Source: Notamacropus eugenii (Eukaryota > Chordata > Mammalia > Diprotodontia > Macropodidae). Taken from it: a stretch of DNA of 64,000 nucleotides. The position numbers were made by a program, and so were the translations under genes. Where the stretch lies: the NCBI RefSeq assembly GCF_028372415.1, contig NC_092876.1, positions 58,079,256 through 58,143,255 on the forward strand, read 5' to 3'. Below, in pieces: positions 1 through 10,441 of this stretch (the first letter of the stretch is position 1; every line of letters starts with the position of its first letter). The notes under the pieces are model-generated. The model ran no database searches, had not been told where the DNA came from, and saw only the letters and a list, made by a program, of their open reading frames with translations.

Positions 1-87
1 TCTCAGACCCCAAGTGCTGGCTGGGAGGATCTGGAGGCCAGGTGGGTGTGAAGAGGAAGCTCAGAAGTCAAGTCACTGGCTGGGAAA

Positions 88-1188
88 ATGCCCAGAAAAG
101 GGAAAAAAAATAAGACCATAGAAAATTACTTTCTTGGTGAACAGATATCTCCTCCCTTCCTTTCTGATGAGGAAGAACAATGCTTACCATCAGGGAAAGA
201 CGTAGAAATCAAGTCTTCTGTATCCCAAACATCCAAAACAAATATTCCATGGGCTCAGGCCATGAAAGAGCTCAAAAAGGATTTTGAAAATCAAGTTAGA
301 GAGGGGGAGGAAAAACTGGGAAGAGAAATGAGAAAGATGCAAGAAAAGCATGAAAAGCAGGTCAACACCTTGCTAAAGGAGACCCAAAAAAATGCTGAAG
401 AAAATAACACCTTGAAAAATAGGCTAACTCAATTAGCAAAAGAGGTTCAAAAAGCCAATGAGGAGAAGAATGCTTTCAAAAGCAGAATTAACCAAATGGA
501 AAAGGAGGTTCAAAAGCTCACTGAAGAAAATAGTTCTTTCAAAATTAGAATGGAACAGATGGAGGCTAATGACTTTATGAGAAACCAAGAAATCACAAAA
601 CAAAACCAAAAGAATGAAAAAATAGAAGATAATGTGAAATATCTCATTGGAAAAACAACTGACCTGGAAAATAGGTCCAGGAGAGACAATTCAAAAATTA
701 TGGGACTACCTGAAAGCCATGATCAAAAAAAGAGCCTAGACATCATCTTTCATGAAATTACCAAGGAAAACTGCCCTGATATTCTAGAACCAGAGGGCAA
801 AATAAGTATTCAAGGAATCCACTGAGCACCGCCTGAAAGAGATCCAAAAAGAGAAACTTCTAGGAACATTGTGGCCAAATTCCAGAGTTCCCTGGTCAAG
901 GAGAAAATATTGCAAGCAGCTAGAAAGAAACAATTCAAGCATTGTGGGAATACAATCAGGATAACACAAGATTGAGCAGCTTCTATATTAAGGTATCGAA
1001 GGGCATGGAATAGGATATTCCAGAAGTCAAAGGAACTAGAACTAAAACCAAGAATCACCTACCCAGCAAAACTGAGTATAATACTTCAAAGGCAAAAATG
1101 GTCTTTCAATGAAATAGGGGACTTTCAAGCATTCTTGATGAAAAGACCAGAGCTGAAAAGAAAATTTGACTTTCAAACACAAGAATGA
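88..1188 (+). pseudogene. L1-type ORF1 (RNA-binding protein), nearly intact, two in-frame stops
   Basis: L1 ORF1 protein is a trimeric nucleic-acid chaperone that coats L1 RNA. From the ATG at 88 one frame runs 366 codons to the TGA at 1186-1188, with in-frame TGA codons at 823-825 and 973-975 and no frameshift. Residues about 60-175 are a charged coiled coil with E/K/Q-rich heptads. LENRSRRDNSKIMGLPES near residue 200 matches the conserved start of the ORF1p RRM (LENRSRR.N..I.G.PES in human). The C-terminal domain carries ITYPAKLS and a KRPELK block like human ISYPAKLS and TRPALK. The first TGA falls where human has Arg, which fits CpG decay of CGA. Confidence 0.85.
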
Positions 1189-1325
1189 AGAGAAGCATGA
1201 AAAGGTAAACAGCAAAGAGAAGTCATATAAGGGACGTATAAAAGTTGAACTGTTTACATTCCTACATGGAAAGACAATATTTGTAACTCTTGAAACTATT
1301 CAGTATCTGGGTACTGGGTGGGATT

Positions 1326-1327
<2 letters not shown>

Positions 1328-1372
<45 letters not shown>
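1328..1372. repeat. (CA)n microsatellite inside the HAL1-like element
   Basis: About 22 uninterrupted CA units lie in the element's 3' region. Confidence 0.95.
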
Positions 1373-1376
<4 letters not shown>

Positions 1377-2219
1377 GACAGAGTGCACAGAGTGAATTGA
1401 AGAGGATGGGATCATATCTCAAAAAAATGAAATCAAGCAGTGAGAGAGAAATATATTGGGAGGAAAAAGGGAGAAATGGAATGGGGCAAATTATATCTCA
1501 TAAAAGAGGTAAGCATAAGACTTTTTAGTGGAGAGAAAAAGAGGGGAGGTGAGAGAAAAATATGAAGTTTACTCATCACATTCAACTAAAGGAAGGAATA
1601 AAATGCAAACTCATTTTGGTATGAAAACCTATCTTACAATACAGGAAAGTGGGGGAGAAGGGGTTAAGCAGGGAGGGGGGTATGATGGAAGGGAGGGCAA
1701 TGTGAGGAGGGAGCAATTTGAAGTCAACACTTGGGGAGGGACAGGATCCAAAGAAAGAATAGAAGCAATGGGGGGCAGGATAGAATGGAGGGAAATATAG
1801 TTAGTCTTACACAACACGACTATTATGGAAGTCATTTGCAAAACTGCACAGATATGGCCTATATTGAATTGCTTGCCTTCCAAAGGAAATGGGTGGGGAG
1901 GGAGGGATGAAGAGAAGTTGGAACTCAAAGTTTTAGGAACAACTGTTGAGTATTGTTCTTGCATACAACTAGGAAATAAGAAATACAGGCAATGGGGTAT
2001 AGAAAGTTACCTGGCCCTACAGGACAAAAGAGAAGATGGGGACAAGGGAAGGGAGGGATGATAGAAGAGAGGGCAGATTGGTGATAGGGGCAATTAGAAT
2101 GCTTGGTGTTCTGGGGTGGGGGGAGGGGACAAATGGGGAGAAAATTTGGAACCCAAAATTTTGTGAAAATGAATGTTAAAAGTTAATTAAATTAATTTTT
2201 AAAAAAAGAAAAGAAAAAG

Positions 2220-2754
2220 CTCTTACAGAGACAGGAGGATGGTTCAGATGATCTTTGGAAACACCTTCCAACCAACCTGTCCCAGAATCACAGATTTTCA
2301 GAGTCAGTGCAGCATTCACCCTCCCCGCCCAGGCCACCCCTGCCACACACACATCCTCCTACTGAAAAATATTTGACCAGAGGTTATTCAAGTTCCATTT
2401 TGTTTTCATCTTCCTAATAGATAGTACTGCCCACTCTCCATCCCCTGGCTATTTTAATGTAGAAGTCCATGGTTTCATAGCACTGTTGAATCCTACCTTT
2501 AGGAAGGCTGGCCTTCCCTAATCCCATCTTTCATACTTCAGAGGAAGACAGCCCAAGTAGGCAGGAGGTTCTGATGGACCATTGGGGAACTTGGGCTGCT
2601 AGGAGGGAATATAGGCACTGGAGAAGCCTTCAGAATCAACACTTCCAGGCTGAACACACAGTAGGCACGTTGGCCAATTAATGTCTCCTGGAGAAGGGTG
2701 TCCTTTGAGCTAGGAAGGCTGGTGGCAGGAACGATATCAATCTCAATGACAACA
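2220..2754. other. No recognised feature
   Basis: Unique-looking sequence with no supported ORF, RNA or repeat. Confidence 0.5.
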
Positions 2755-2993
2755 GGGACAATAACATATATAGTATTTTGCCAAGTGCTTCACACATGCT
2801 GTTTCATTTGATCCTTACAACAACCCTAGGAGATAGGCGATATTAGTATGCTCATTTTACAGTCAAAGAAACTGAGACTAGGAGAGGTTAAGCGATTTGC
2901 TGAGAGTCATGTACCTTGTATCAGAGGCAGAATTTAAATTCAGTTCCTCCTAACTTCAAATTTCATGCTGTATCCACTGTGCCAGCTACCTCT
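2755..2993 (-). mobile_element. MIR/THER-type SINE, reverse orientation
   Basis: Reads as the complement of a tRNA-derived CORE-type SINE: a 3' part with ACAACCCTAGGAGATAGG, then the AAACTGAGAC and GGTTAAGCGATTTGC blocks, and the tRNA-like head (CTGTATCCACTGTGCCAGC) at the right. Confidence 0.8.
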
Positions 2994-3047
2994 CCAGTTA
3001 CCATTCTAGTTGTGAGGTTGAAGATGTCCAGAGGGTCACAAACATTT

Positions 3048-3146
3048 TAGAATCATAGAACATCACAGCCTTAAAAGACCTTAGAACACAGAATGTCGGA
3101 GCTGGGAGGGCCCTTAGAACACAGTATATCAGAGTTAAAGGAGGCT
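3048..3146 (+). repeat. 33-bp minisatellite family, locus 1 (about 3 units)
   Basis: Units of the TTAGAACACAGAATGTCGGAG / CTGGGAGGGCCC type in direct array. It abuts MIR-type sequence on its right, in keeping with origin in a retroelement tail. Confidence 0.75.
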
Positions 3147-3154
3147 TAATGTAG

Positions 3155-3412
3155 AATTTTAAATTGTATAACTCTGGGTAAATCACTTAACCTCTCAGCT
3201 TCAGTTTCCTCATCTATAAAATGGGGGTGATAATGTCACTTGAGATAAAATACTTAAGGTAATTTGTATACCTTAAAGTTCTATGTAAGTGATATTTTTC
3301 AAAAGGGCAAAAAGAGAAATGATAAATTACTTGAGCTCATACAGGGAGTAAGCAGCAGAAGCAGAGCTTGGATATCCTGAGCTGGTGATCAAGTGTACTT
3401 TCTATCACGCCA
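3155..3412. mobile_element. MIR-type fragments, one + (3155-3300) and one - (3318-3412)
   Basis: The left piece reads CTTAACCTCTCAGCTTCAG then TTTCCTCATCTATAAAATG on the + strand. The right piece is the complement of a tRNA-like SINE head. Confidence 0.6.
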
Positions 3413-4449
3413 TATTTGTCCCTCTATGTTAGAGGCTGGAGGAAAAGGGGTAAACTTTCCCATCCAGTCCTTCCAGGACAGATCGGGCCCTTGGGTTCCC
3501 CAACCCACCATCCTCTGGCCCTAAGCCAGCCTATCTGCCTCCTTCCATTTTTAGTAATTATGCAAATCTCTCGTCCCAGGCTAAGCAAAGCAGGGGAGGA
3601 AGCCTGGGCCTCATTTGGCCTGCTCTCTCGGAGCTTGACAGGATAAGATAGGCAAACGACAGATTATACTGGCCCACTCTGGTAAACACAAGTTTAATTA
3701 CTTTTTGAGAGAGAGGCATGGAAAAAAGATGAAATAAATTCCCAATCGGCTCTGTCAAGGCAGGAAAGTTAAGCGCGTAGAAAGTAAAGAGTCAAGTGTA
3801 CTGGACTCTTAACTATAGCGAGTTGGGAGGAGGGCCTGAGGGAAGGGAACTGATGAGAATGGAAAGATGTTACGCTGGAGAAAAACACTGCTGGCTGAGA
3901 CATACCCATCTTCCAGCAAAGCAAGGAAATCAAAGCAGTAGAGCTTCAGGGACTGCAAGGCAACAGTTGTAGCCAAGAATCTGAAGTAGGGCACCAGCCC
4001 CGCTTCCAAACCAGGGCTCCCAAAAGCCAAGCATAAAAACTGAGGTTCTCTCTTGGTGCTTGAGATGAACACAACAGCACTTGGAGAAAACCTGGTGGAG
4101 GCTTAAAAAAAATATATCACATTGGATAGGAATTCAATGAAAAGAAGCAATGACAAATACAAGGAATTCAGAGAAGTTTAGGAAGATTTGTGTGAATTGA
4201 AACAGACCCAAAAAAACCAATATTCACAACTGCAATACAAATTTAAAGATCACTAAAAAGGAAGTTGAACTCTGCATAAGGGAAAAATTCAGTGAAGGGC
4301 TAACGATGATTAAAGTTAGCACTTCTCACCCCTTTCTCCCTCACTGAAAGAGAGGCTTAGGGGGCTGGCTTTTTGTTTGGTTGTTGTTTTGGTTTTTTAT
4401 TTTGTTTTTCGCTTAATTCTCCTTTGTTACAGGGAAGGATTCAATCAGG
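3413..4449. other. Repeat-poor intergenic sequence
   Basis: No convincing gene. Short ORFs here show no family motif. It contains the candidate regulatory block at 3540-3780. Confidence 0.5.
3540..3780. promoter_or_regulatory. Candidate conserved non-coding element (POU/homeodomain motifs)
   Basis: Repeat-free block with a composite TAATTATGCAAAT (homeodomain core plus octamer) at about 3555-3567, GATAAGATA near 3643 and TTTAATTAC near 3693. Such clusters are typical of developmental enhancers, but motif presence alone is weak evidence. Confidence 0.3.
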
Positions 4450-4770
4450 CAAGGTGTGTATGTTCATCCTTTGTTGCCAAAGAAGACCATGACATCAGAG
4501 AAATAATGACATGACTTACCCTTGACTTTGTTTTGAGTGAGGGAGGGCTGTGCAGGTCACCAGCCTCACTTCTCCTCCAGAGCCATCTGAATCCAGAGAC
4601 CAGATATTCATCAGGATGACTGGAGATGGCCCATGATGAAGCAATTGGGGTTAAGTGACTTGCCCAAGGTCACACAGCTAGTGAGTATCAAGTGTCTGAG
4701 GTGAGATTTGAACTCAGGTTCTTTTGATTCCTGCACTGGTGCTCTATCCACTGCACCACCTAGCTGCCTC
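4450..4770 (-). mobile_element. tRNA-derived SINE, long form, reverse orientation
   Basis: The tRNA-like head (complement of GCTCTATCCACTGCACCACC) is at the right end. The body carries ACCATGACATCAGAG and ATTCATCAGGATGACTGG, which recur at 24550-24722, so it is a dispersed family. Confidence 0.8.
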
Positions 4771-4904
4771 CATCAGGCAAAATAGTGAGAATACAAAGAC
4801 AAAAATCAACAATAAAATGTGTTTTTTAAACAGAAAAACCTCATGGCATTGAGGAAAGAGGAGATAAAAGGATTGTGTTCAGATCTGAGTGCTGTATTTT
4901 AGGA

Positions 4905-5152
4905 AGGACAGTGATAAGCTAGCACAGCATATAAAGCACCCACCCTGGAGTCTGGAAGACCTGAGTTCAAATCTGTCCTCATACCCTTACTGGCTCTATG
5001 ACCTTGGGCAAGTCACTTAACCCTGTTTGCCTTTATTTCCTCATCTGTAAAATGAGCTGGGGAAAGAAATGGTAAAACCACTGCAGGATCTTTGCCGAGA
5101 AAACACCAAATGCGGTCACGAAAAGTCAGACACAACTGAAACAAGTGAACAG
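4905..5152 (+). mobile_element. MAR1/MON1-type tRNA-derived SINE
   Basis: Complete order of SINE blocks on the + strand: tRNA-like head, GAGTTCAAATCTG (B box-like), GGGCAAGTCACTTAACCC, TTTCCTCATCTGTAAAATG, and the 3' tail with AAACACC..GGTCACGAAAAGTCAGACAC. Confidence 0.85.
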
Positions 5153-5269
5153 AAATGCAGAAGACAGCGATGAGATAGTAAAGGGGAGACAAGATTGGAC
5201 CATGTGAGGACTGGCTGAAGGAAGCATTTAGCTAAAGAAAAGACATCAGGGAAACTGAAGAGTTGACTT

Positions 5270-5590
5270 TAACTGCTCCAGACATTTTCTCTGACTGTCC
5301 CACCATGCCTGGAACGCTCTCCCTCCTCTGCTCCTACTATAGACCTTCCAATTAAACTGCCACCTTGGACAGGAAGCCTTCCCCACCTCTCTTAATTCCA
5401 ATGTCGTCCCCCTCTTAATTATTTCCTATTAATCCTCTAGATAGATTGCTTGCATATATTTGTTCACCTGTTGTCTTCCCCCATTAGATTGGAAGCTCCT
5501 TATGGGCAGAGACTATCTTTTGTCTCTTTTTGTATTCCCATAGTGCCTGGCACATAGTATGGGCTTAATAAATATTGATTGATTGATCAA
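5270..5590 (+). mobile_element. L2 LINE 3' end
   Basis: L2 3' hallmarks in order: CATGCCTGGAACGCTCTCCC, CAGGAAGCCTTCCC, GATTGGAAGCTCCTTATGGG, GTGCCTGGCACATAGTA, and terminal TTAATAAATATTGATTGATTG. Confidence 0.8.
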
Positions 5591-5776
5591 TTTGAAGGGT
5601 TATCACAGGAAAGATGGTGGAGGGAGAAGCGTTTGACTTTACTTTGCCTTGCTCCAGAAGTAGGAGCGATAAGTAGAAAAGACAGATTTAAGCTCGATGT
5701 CTGGAAAATATTTCCCACCAATTAGAGTGATCACTAAGTTCCTGGGATCCCCCCTCACTGGAGGTTTTCAAGCAGG
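5591..5776 (+). mobile_element. CR1/L3 LINE 3' fragment
   Basis: Resembles the CR1/L3 3' region: AGCTCGATGTCTGGAAAATA, CCAATTAGAG, then TCACTGGAGGTTTTCAAGCA. It is broken off by the SINE piece at its right. Confidence 0.65.
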
Positions 5777-5925
5777 CACTCACTGGCTGTGTGACCCTGG
5801 GCAAGTCACTTCGCCCTGTTTGCCTCAGTTTCCTCATCTATAAAATGATCTGGAGAAGGAAGTGGCAAACCACTCTAGAATCTCTGCCAAGAAAAATCTC
5901 AAACGGGGTCACAAAAAAAGGAACC
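5777..5925 (+). mobile_element. MAR1/MON1-type SINE, 3' part
   Basis: Starts within the CTGGCTGTGTGACC block and runs through the CCACTC..ATCTCTGCCAAGAAAA and GGGGTCACAAA tail. Confidence 0.8.
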
Positions 5926-6516
5926 TTACAATCTAATAGCCAATTCAAACCTGAGGAGAGGATGGGGACAAATTGTCGGAATCTTAACATAGGGAGTCCC
6001 TACTTCGGTAAGGCTTCACTCCATTGTCTCTGAGATCTTTTCCAAAGTCCTATGACATTTCTCCATCCCCATGAAAATCTGCAGAAAGGTTCTTCCTGCA
6101 GGTTTTCTGATCAGGGGTGTACCAGAGTGAGCTTAAAACCAGATCACTAGAACCAATTGTTAAAATTTCATTGCGAGCCTTTATACCTAAGAAATTAGCA
6201 GATACAAAAAATCAATTTATTGCTTTATTGATTGTCTAGACTTAAGAAAGTGGTGGATGAAATGCTTATGACGCAGATTAAGCTTAAAAGTATGTCTTGC
6301 ATATTTTTCCAGCTAGTTGAACTCGAACTCGAACTGAACTGCACATGTAACAACTGACCCCTTGAAAACTTTGAGAACTCTTCAATGTTCCTTGGTACTT
6401 CTCCCACGTTCAGTGGAGGTTGTTAGAGGACAAACAGTTAAGCACATTATCAGTCTAGCCCTTATCCAGCAAGGACAATTACCAGACCATGCTAGAAACA
6501 TCAATCCAGTAGCAAA
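5926..6516. other. No recognised gene; AT-rich unassigned sequence
   Basis: Contains a short GAACTC/GAACTG direct repeat near 6320-6345 and nothing else I can name. Confidence 0.45.
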
Positions 6517-6955
6517 AGCTGGAGAGGCCTTTAGAACATAGGATGTCAGAGCTGGGAGGGCCCTTAGAACACAGAAAATCAGAGCTGGGAGGGCCCTTAG
6601 AATGCAGGATGTCAGAGCTGGGAGAGTCCTTAGAATATAAAATGTCAGAGCTGGGAGGAGCTTTAGAATACAGGATGTCACAGCTGGGAGGGCCCTTAGA
6701 ATGCAGGATGTCAGAGCTGGGAGAGTCCTTAGAATATAAAATGTCAGAGCTGGGAGGGCCTTTAGAACACAGGATGTCAGAACTGGGAGGGCCCTTAAAA
6801 CAGAATGTCAGAATTGGGATAGCCTTAAAACACACAATATCAGAGCTGGGAAGGCTCCTAGAACACAGACTGTCAGAGGTGGGAGGAAATCTTAGAATAT
6901 AGAATGTCAGAGGTGGGAGAACCTTAGAACACGGAAAGTCGGAGCTGGGAGGGTG
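6517..6955 (+). repeat. 33-bp minisatellite family, locus 2 (about 13 units)
   Basis: Tandem GTCAGAGCTGGGAGGGCCC-type units. Units 2-3 (from 6576) recur as units 5-6 (from 6675) with a 99-bp shift, and most of that pair is base-identical. Units become more divergent towards 6955. Because 33 is a multiple of three, the array reads as 11-residue repeats (MSELGGPLEHR-like) in open frames; this is not evidence for a protein. Confidence 0.9.
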
Positions 6956-7721
6956 CTTGAGTTCCAGCTGGTGCCCCTGAACAAGTCCCTTCTCTAGAAG
7001 GGTTTTTCTGCTCAGAACAGGCGAGTGAACACAGTCAGGAAGTGACAGAGCAGGGGTTCCACTCTGATTACCCCTCCCCACCACCTCTCACTGTCTAGTA
7101 CTGACCCTGGGGCTCAACTCCTACAGTTTAAGGAGTCGCTGCTGAGATCCTGCTTCTGTTTGCCCAGGGCAAGGTTTGAAAATTGTTCCCCCTGTGCCTG
7201 TCCTTACCCACTGATGGCTTCCTACTTTCACTGTAACATATTGATTTAGGACAAAATAAATTCCTGTGGGCCATGAAGAGCTGGAGGAAGGCATGTAAGG
7301 GAGGGAAGCTTCCTCCTTCTCTGGGTTTTAATTTTCACAACTTCTCTCTCTCACTCTCGAGGTTTTTCAATGCTTTTCAAAGCACCCCCAGCTCTCCTGC
7401 GTGGAATGGACATCAGCCTCTCAGGACAAACCTCACCATACAAGGGAGGCAGCAGGAGGCAGGGCCATGAGCACCTGCAACAGGACCTGTCCTTACTCTC
7501 CCACTTACTTGGTGTGGGAACCCTTCAACACCATCGACCAAATGAGCTGCCTCTCATCGCTGACATGAATGGCAAAGGCTTCAAATGACACCTCTGAAAG
7601 GTAGTCAGTGCCCTGTCCTAAGGATCGGGTGATGGAGAAGACATGAGGGACAACACAGCTCCTGGTCCAGGAGAAAGCACTTACTGTACTGGCTGATTGA
7701 CTGTCTCTTAGATTTAAAGCT
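6956..7721. other. No recognised gene
   Basis: Unique-looking intergenic DNA. The short open frames at about 7270-7590 show no recognisable domain. Confidence 0.5.
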
Positions 7722-7858
7722 TAAAGGGACCTTAGAACCATTAAGCCCAACATCCCTCAACCCATCTTACAGACTTTGAAACTGAGACACAGGGATGCTA
7801 AGTGATTTGCCTAAGATCACATAGCCAATTTGTGTTGGAGGCAAGATTTGAACCCTAA
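7722..7858 (-). mobile_element. MIR-type SINE with CR1-like tail, reverse orientation
   Basis: Complement of tail, CTCAGTTTC block and CCTAAGATCACATAGCC region. Its own tail (AAAGGGACCTTAGAACC) is one partial copy of the minisatellite unit, in the opposite orientation to the array that follows. Confidence 0.7.
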
Positions 7859-8170
7859 GCTCCCCTCCCAGCTGACATTCTGTGCTCTAAGGAGCCTCTC
7901 AGTTCTGACATCCTGTATTCTAGGGACCCTCCCATCTCTGACACCCTGTGTCCTAAGGGCCCTCCTAGCTCTGACATCCTGTGTCCTAAGGACCCTCCCA
8001 TCTCTGACACCCTGTGTCCTAAGGGCCCTCCTAGCTCTGACATCCTGTGTTCTAAGGGCCCTCCCAGCTCTGACATCCTGGGTTCTAGGAGCCCTTCCAG
8101 ATCTGACATTCTATGTTATAAGGGCCCTCCTAGCTCTGACATCCTGTGTTCTAAGGTCCACTCTATGGTC
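7859..8170 (-). repeat. 33-bp minisatellite family, locus 3 (about 9 units), inverted
   Basis: Units read CTCTGACATCCTGTG..CTAAGGGCCC on the + strand, the complement of loci 1 and 2. Bases 7925-7984 recur at 7991-8050, a 66-bp (two-unit) higher-order period. Confidence 0.9.
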
Positions 8171-8494
8171 TAATATTTCCCGTTCTGAGGCCCCTCTCAG
8201 CTGCCACATTCTATATTGTCAAATTTCTTCAAGTTTTAACATTCCATGATTCTACCAAATATATTGTCAGCCTCAGCTGACACACTAGTCGGTTTTGTTC
8301 AACTGTTTGGTTTTTCTCTTTTATTACATTTTATTCTTTGTTGTAGGGGATAGCTCTCTGGGTAGGGTATAGGAGGAATGTATTTGGAAATGAAGGTAAC
8401 ATAAAAACAAAATAGACCTATAAAAACTAAAAAGATTTATAAAGATCTATAAAAACATGCCATGGTACGTTTCTATGATTCTCTATTGATAGAG
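8171..8494. other. No recognised feature
   Basis: AT-rich sequence with a short AAAGATTTATAAAGATCTAT-type direct repeat near 8430-8450. Confidence 0.45.
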
Positions 8495-8752
8495 AATTTT
8501 AGGTACGTGTTCAGTCATTTTTAATTCTGTCTGACTCTTCGCAAACCCTAGTTAGGGTTTTCTTGGCAGTAGTTTGCCATTTCCTTCTCCAGCTCATTTT
8601 ACAGATGAGGAAAATTGAGGCAAACAGGTTTAAGTGACTTACCCAGGGTCACACTGTTAGTAAATATGTGAGGCTGGATTTGAACTAAGGAAGAGGAATC
8701 TTTCTGACTTCAAGCCCTGCCCTCTATTTACTGCCCCACCTAGCTGACCCTG
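8495..8752 (-). mobile_element. MAR1/MON1-type SINE, reverse orientation
   Basis: Full block order in complement: GTTCAGTCATTTTTAATTC, GGGTTTTCTTGGCAG, CCATTTCCTTCTCCAGCTC, GGTCACACTGTTAG, and head CTGCCCCACCTAGCTGACCC. Confidence 0.85.
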
Positions 8753-8844
8753 AAATTAGAGGTCCACAGAATATCAAATTTGGAAGGGAGCTCAAAAACC
8801 AGGTAGTCCAATGCAGACCTCTCCAAGCTGTTTCTCCATCACTA

Positions 8845-8860
8845 CTCAACCAATGGTCAT
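8845..8860. repeat. Target-site duplication, left copy
   Basis: CTCAACCAATGGTCAT; matches 9925-9940 at 15 of 16 positions. Confidence 0.8.
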
Positions 8861-9272
8861 TCCTTTGGTTTTGTTTTATAATTTCTTGATTTTTCATAAA
8901 GTCATTAGCTTCCATCTGCTCTATTTTAATCTTTACGGAATTATTTTCTTCAGTGAGCTTTTGACCCTCCTTTTCTGTCTGGTCAATTTTGCTTTTTAGG
9001 GCATTCTCTTTTTGGATCTCTTTAGCCATTTGAGTTAGTTTATTTTTTAGTGTTATTTTCTTCAGCATTTTTTGGGTCTCCCTTAGCAAACAGTTGACTG
9101 GGTTTTCAGAATTTTTATGCATCCCTCTCATTTCTCTTCCCAATTTTTGTTCTACTTCTCTTACTTGATTTTCAAAATCCTTTTTGAGCTCTTCTATGGC
9201 TTGAGACCAATTCATATTTTTCTTGGAGGCTTTGGGTTGAGGAGCTTTGACTTTGTTGTCATCTGTCTGCAT
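8861..9272 (-). pseudogene. L1 ORF1, N-terminal part
   Basis: Encodes a coiled-coil segment with KELKKDFENQVRE-like and QMEANDFMKNQEI sequence closely matching the ORF1 at 88-1188 (NDFMRNQEI there). No RRM or C-terminal domain. The ORF1 start upstream appears shifted relative to the HAL1-like copy. Confidence 0.75.
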
Positions 9273-9924
9273 GTTTTTGTGTTCCTTCTCACCAAAGTAA
9301 GATTCTATAGTCTGATTCCTTTTTCAGTTTTTGTTCATTTCTCCAGCCATTTACTTGACTTTTGAGCTCTTTGTCGAGGTAAATCTCTGCTTCCAGTGGG
9401 AGTGGGGGGTGTACTGTCAACCACTCCATTCCCCCACAATCTGTGGGCCTAGAGCTCCAGAAACAGTGGCTGTCTCTGCCCCTGTGGCTGCTGTGGCTGC
9501 CATGGGTTCTTCCACCCCCTTCCCCCTCTGCCGCCCTGGGGCTGGAACCAGACCCCTCCACTCTCCCACACTGGTCCCACAGGCTTTTTATACTGACCAT
9601 CCAATTTGTCCTCGGTGTTTTGGGGTCCTGAAGTTTGGAAACTGCCACAGGTATGAGAGATTCAGTCTCCCCAAGGCCTGCTCAGGCCTGTCTGTGCCAG
9701 TGCAGCACACGTTGCACTGTGATCTGCTCCCAGTGGCAGTGTGATAGACACTTCCCAGTGACCTTCCAGGCTGTCTTGGGCTGCAGATTTGCTTCACTTC
9801 ATCATTTTGTGGGTTATGCAGTTCCAGAATTTCTTTAGAGCCATTGTTTACAGGTATGTGGCTGGGCTTGGGGGCAGTACTCTAGAAAGTGCATGCTGTT
9901 ACTCTGCCATCTTGGCTCCACCCC
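8861..9924 (-). mobile_element. L1 with its 5' end, truncated at its 3' end inside ORF1
   Basis: Read on the - strand, the element starts at 9924 with GGGGTGGAGCCAAGATGGC, the classic mammalian L1 5' start. It continues through a GC-rich 5' UTR and the first part of ORF1, then stops at 8861 after an A-rich stretch (ACAAAACAAAACC). Everything after the ORF1 coiled coil is absent, yet the copy sits in a 16-bp target-site duplication. Internal priming at, or early polyadenylation of, the A-rich ORF1 segment would explain this; L1 copies normally lose the 5' end instead. Confidence 0.8.
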
Positions 9925-9940
9925 CTCAACTAATGGTCAT
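9925..9940. repeat. Target-site duplication, right copy
   Basis: CTCAACTAATGGTCAT; one mismatch to 8845-8860. Confidence 0.8.
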
Positions 9941-10190
9941 GCTGCCTTTACATGAAGACTTTTCTTTGAAGGGGGAACCCTGTACCCACAAGGCCCATTC
10001 AGCTTCTGACTAGCTCTCATCATTAGGAGGGGTTTTTTCTTGGCATTATGCCTAAATCTGCCTTTTTGTAACTTTCACACTTTATTTTCAGTTGTACCCT
10101 TTGGGGCCAACCAGAGCAAATCTGATCCTTCTTTCCTATTACAGCTTTTCAGATACTTAAGGACAGAGACCAATTAAAAGTAAATAGATA

Positions 10191-10390
10191 GCTTCCTGCT
10201 CTGTCCAACATGGAAAATGAGCCAAGTGTTCTCTCAGGGATATCTTTGTCCAAATCACTGAATCTAGCCAGGGTTCCCATTCTTCCTGGCTGTCCAAGAA
10301 GGAGGTCTTATCATTTCCTCACCCTGAGTGGCTTACCTGGAGAATTCCCCCAAAGTCAGAGTCATCTCTCTGCCAAATGTTGTTCTATTG

Positions 10391-10441
<51 letters not shown>

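Larger units (their letters stand above)
1..2219 (+). mobile_element. HAL1-like element (L1 ORF1 without ORF2), 5' end outside the window
   Basis: The sequence opens in a 5' leader, continues through a complete L1-type ORF1 (88-1188), then passes directly into a purine-rich 3' region with a (CA)n tract and ends in an A-rich tail near 2190-2219. No endonuclease or reverse transcriptase sequence lies between ORF1 and the 3' end. An ORF1-only layout is the definition of HAL1 (half-L1) elements, which depend on L1 in trans and are known from several mammals. An ordinary L1 that lost ORF2 by internal deletion is the alternative; other copies with the same junction would decide. Confidence 0.75.
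8753..10190 (-). mobile_element. CR1/L3 LINE 3' region, split by an L1 insertion
   Basis: The left arm (8753-8860) and right arm (9925-10190) together read as the complement of a CR1/L3 3' region. The right arm has the CCTTTGGGGCCAACCAGAGC block that corresponds to CR1 GGCCCCAGAGGGCAGAAC-type sequence. The arms join at the target-site duplication around the L1. Confidence 0.65.

Noticed and set aside
6479-8249. Open frames of 84-201 codons on both strands
   Set aside because: They lie in minisatellite loci 2 and 3 and mirror each other in several frames.
9289-9838. Overlapping frames of 62-137 codons on both strands
   Set aside because: They lie in the GC-rich L1 5' UTR.
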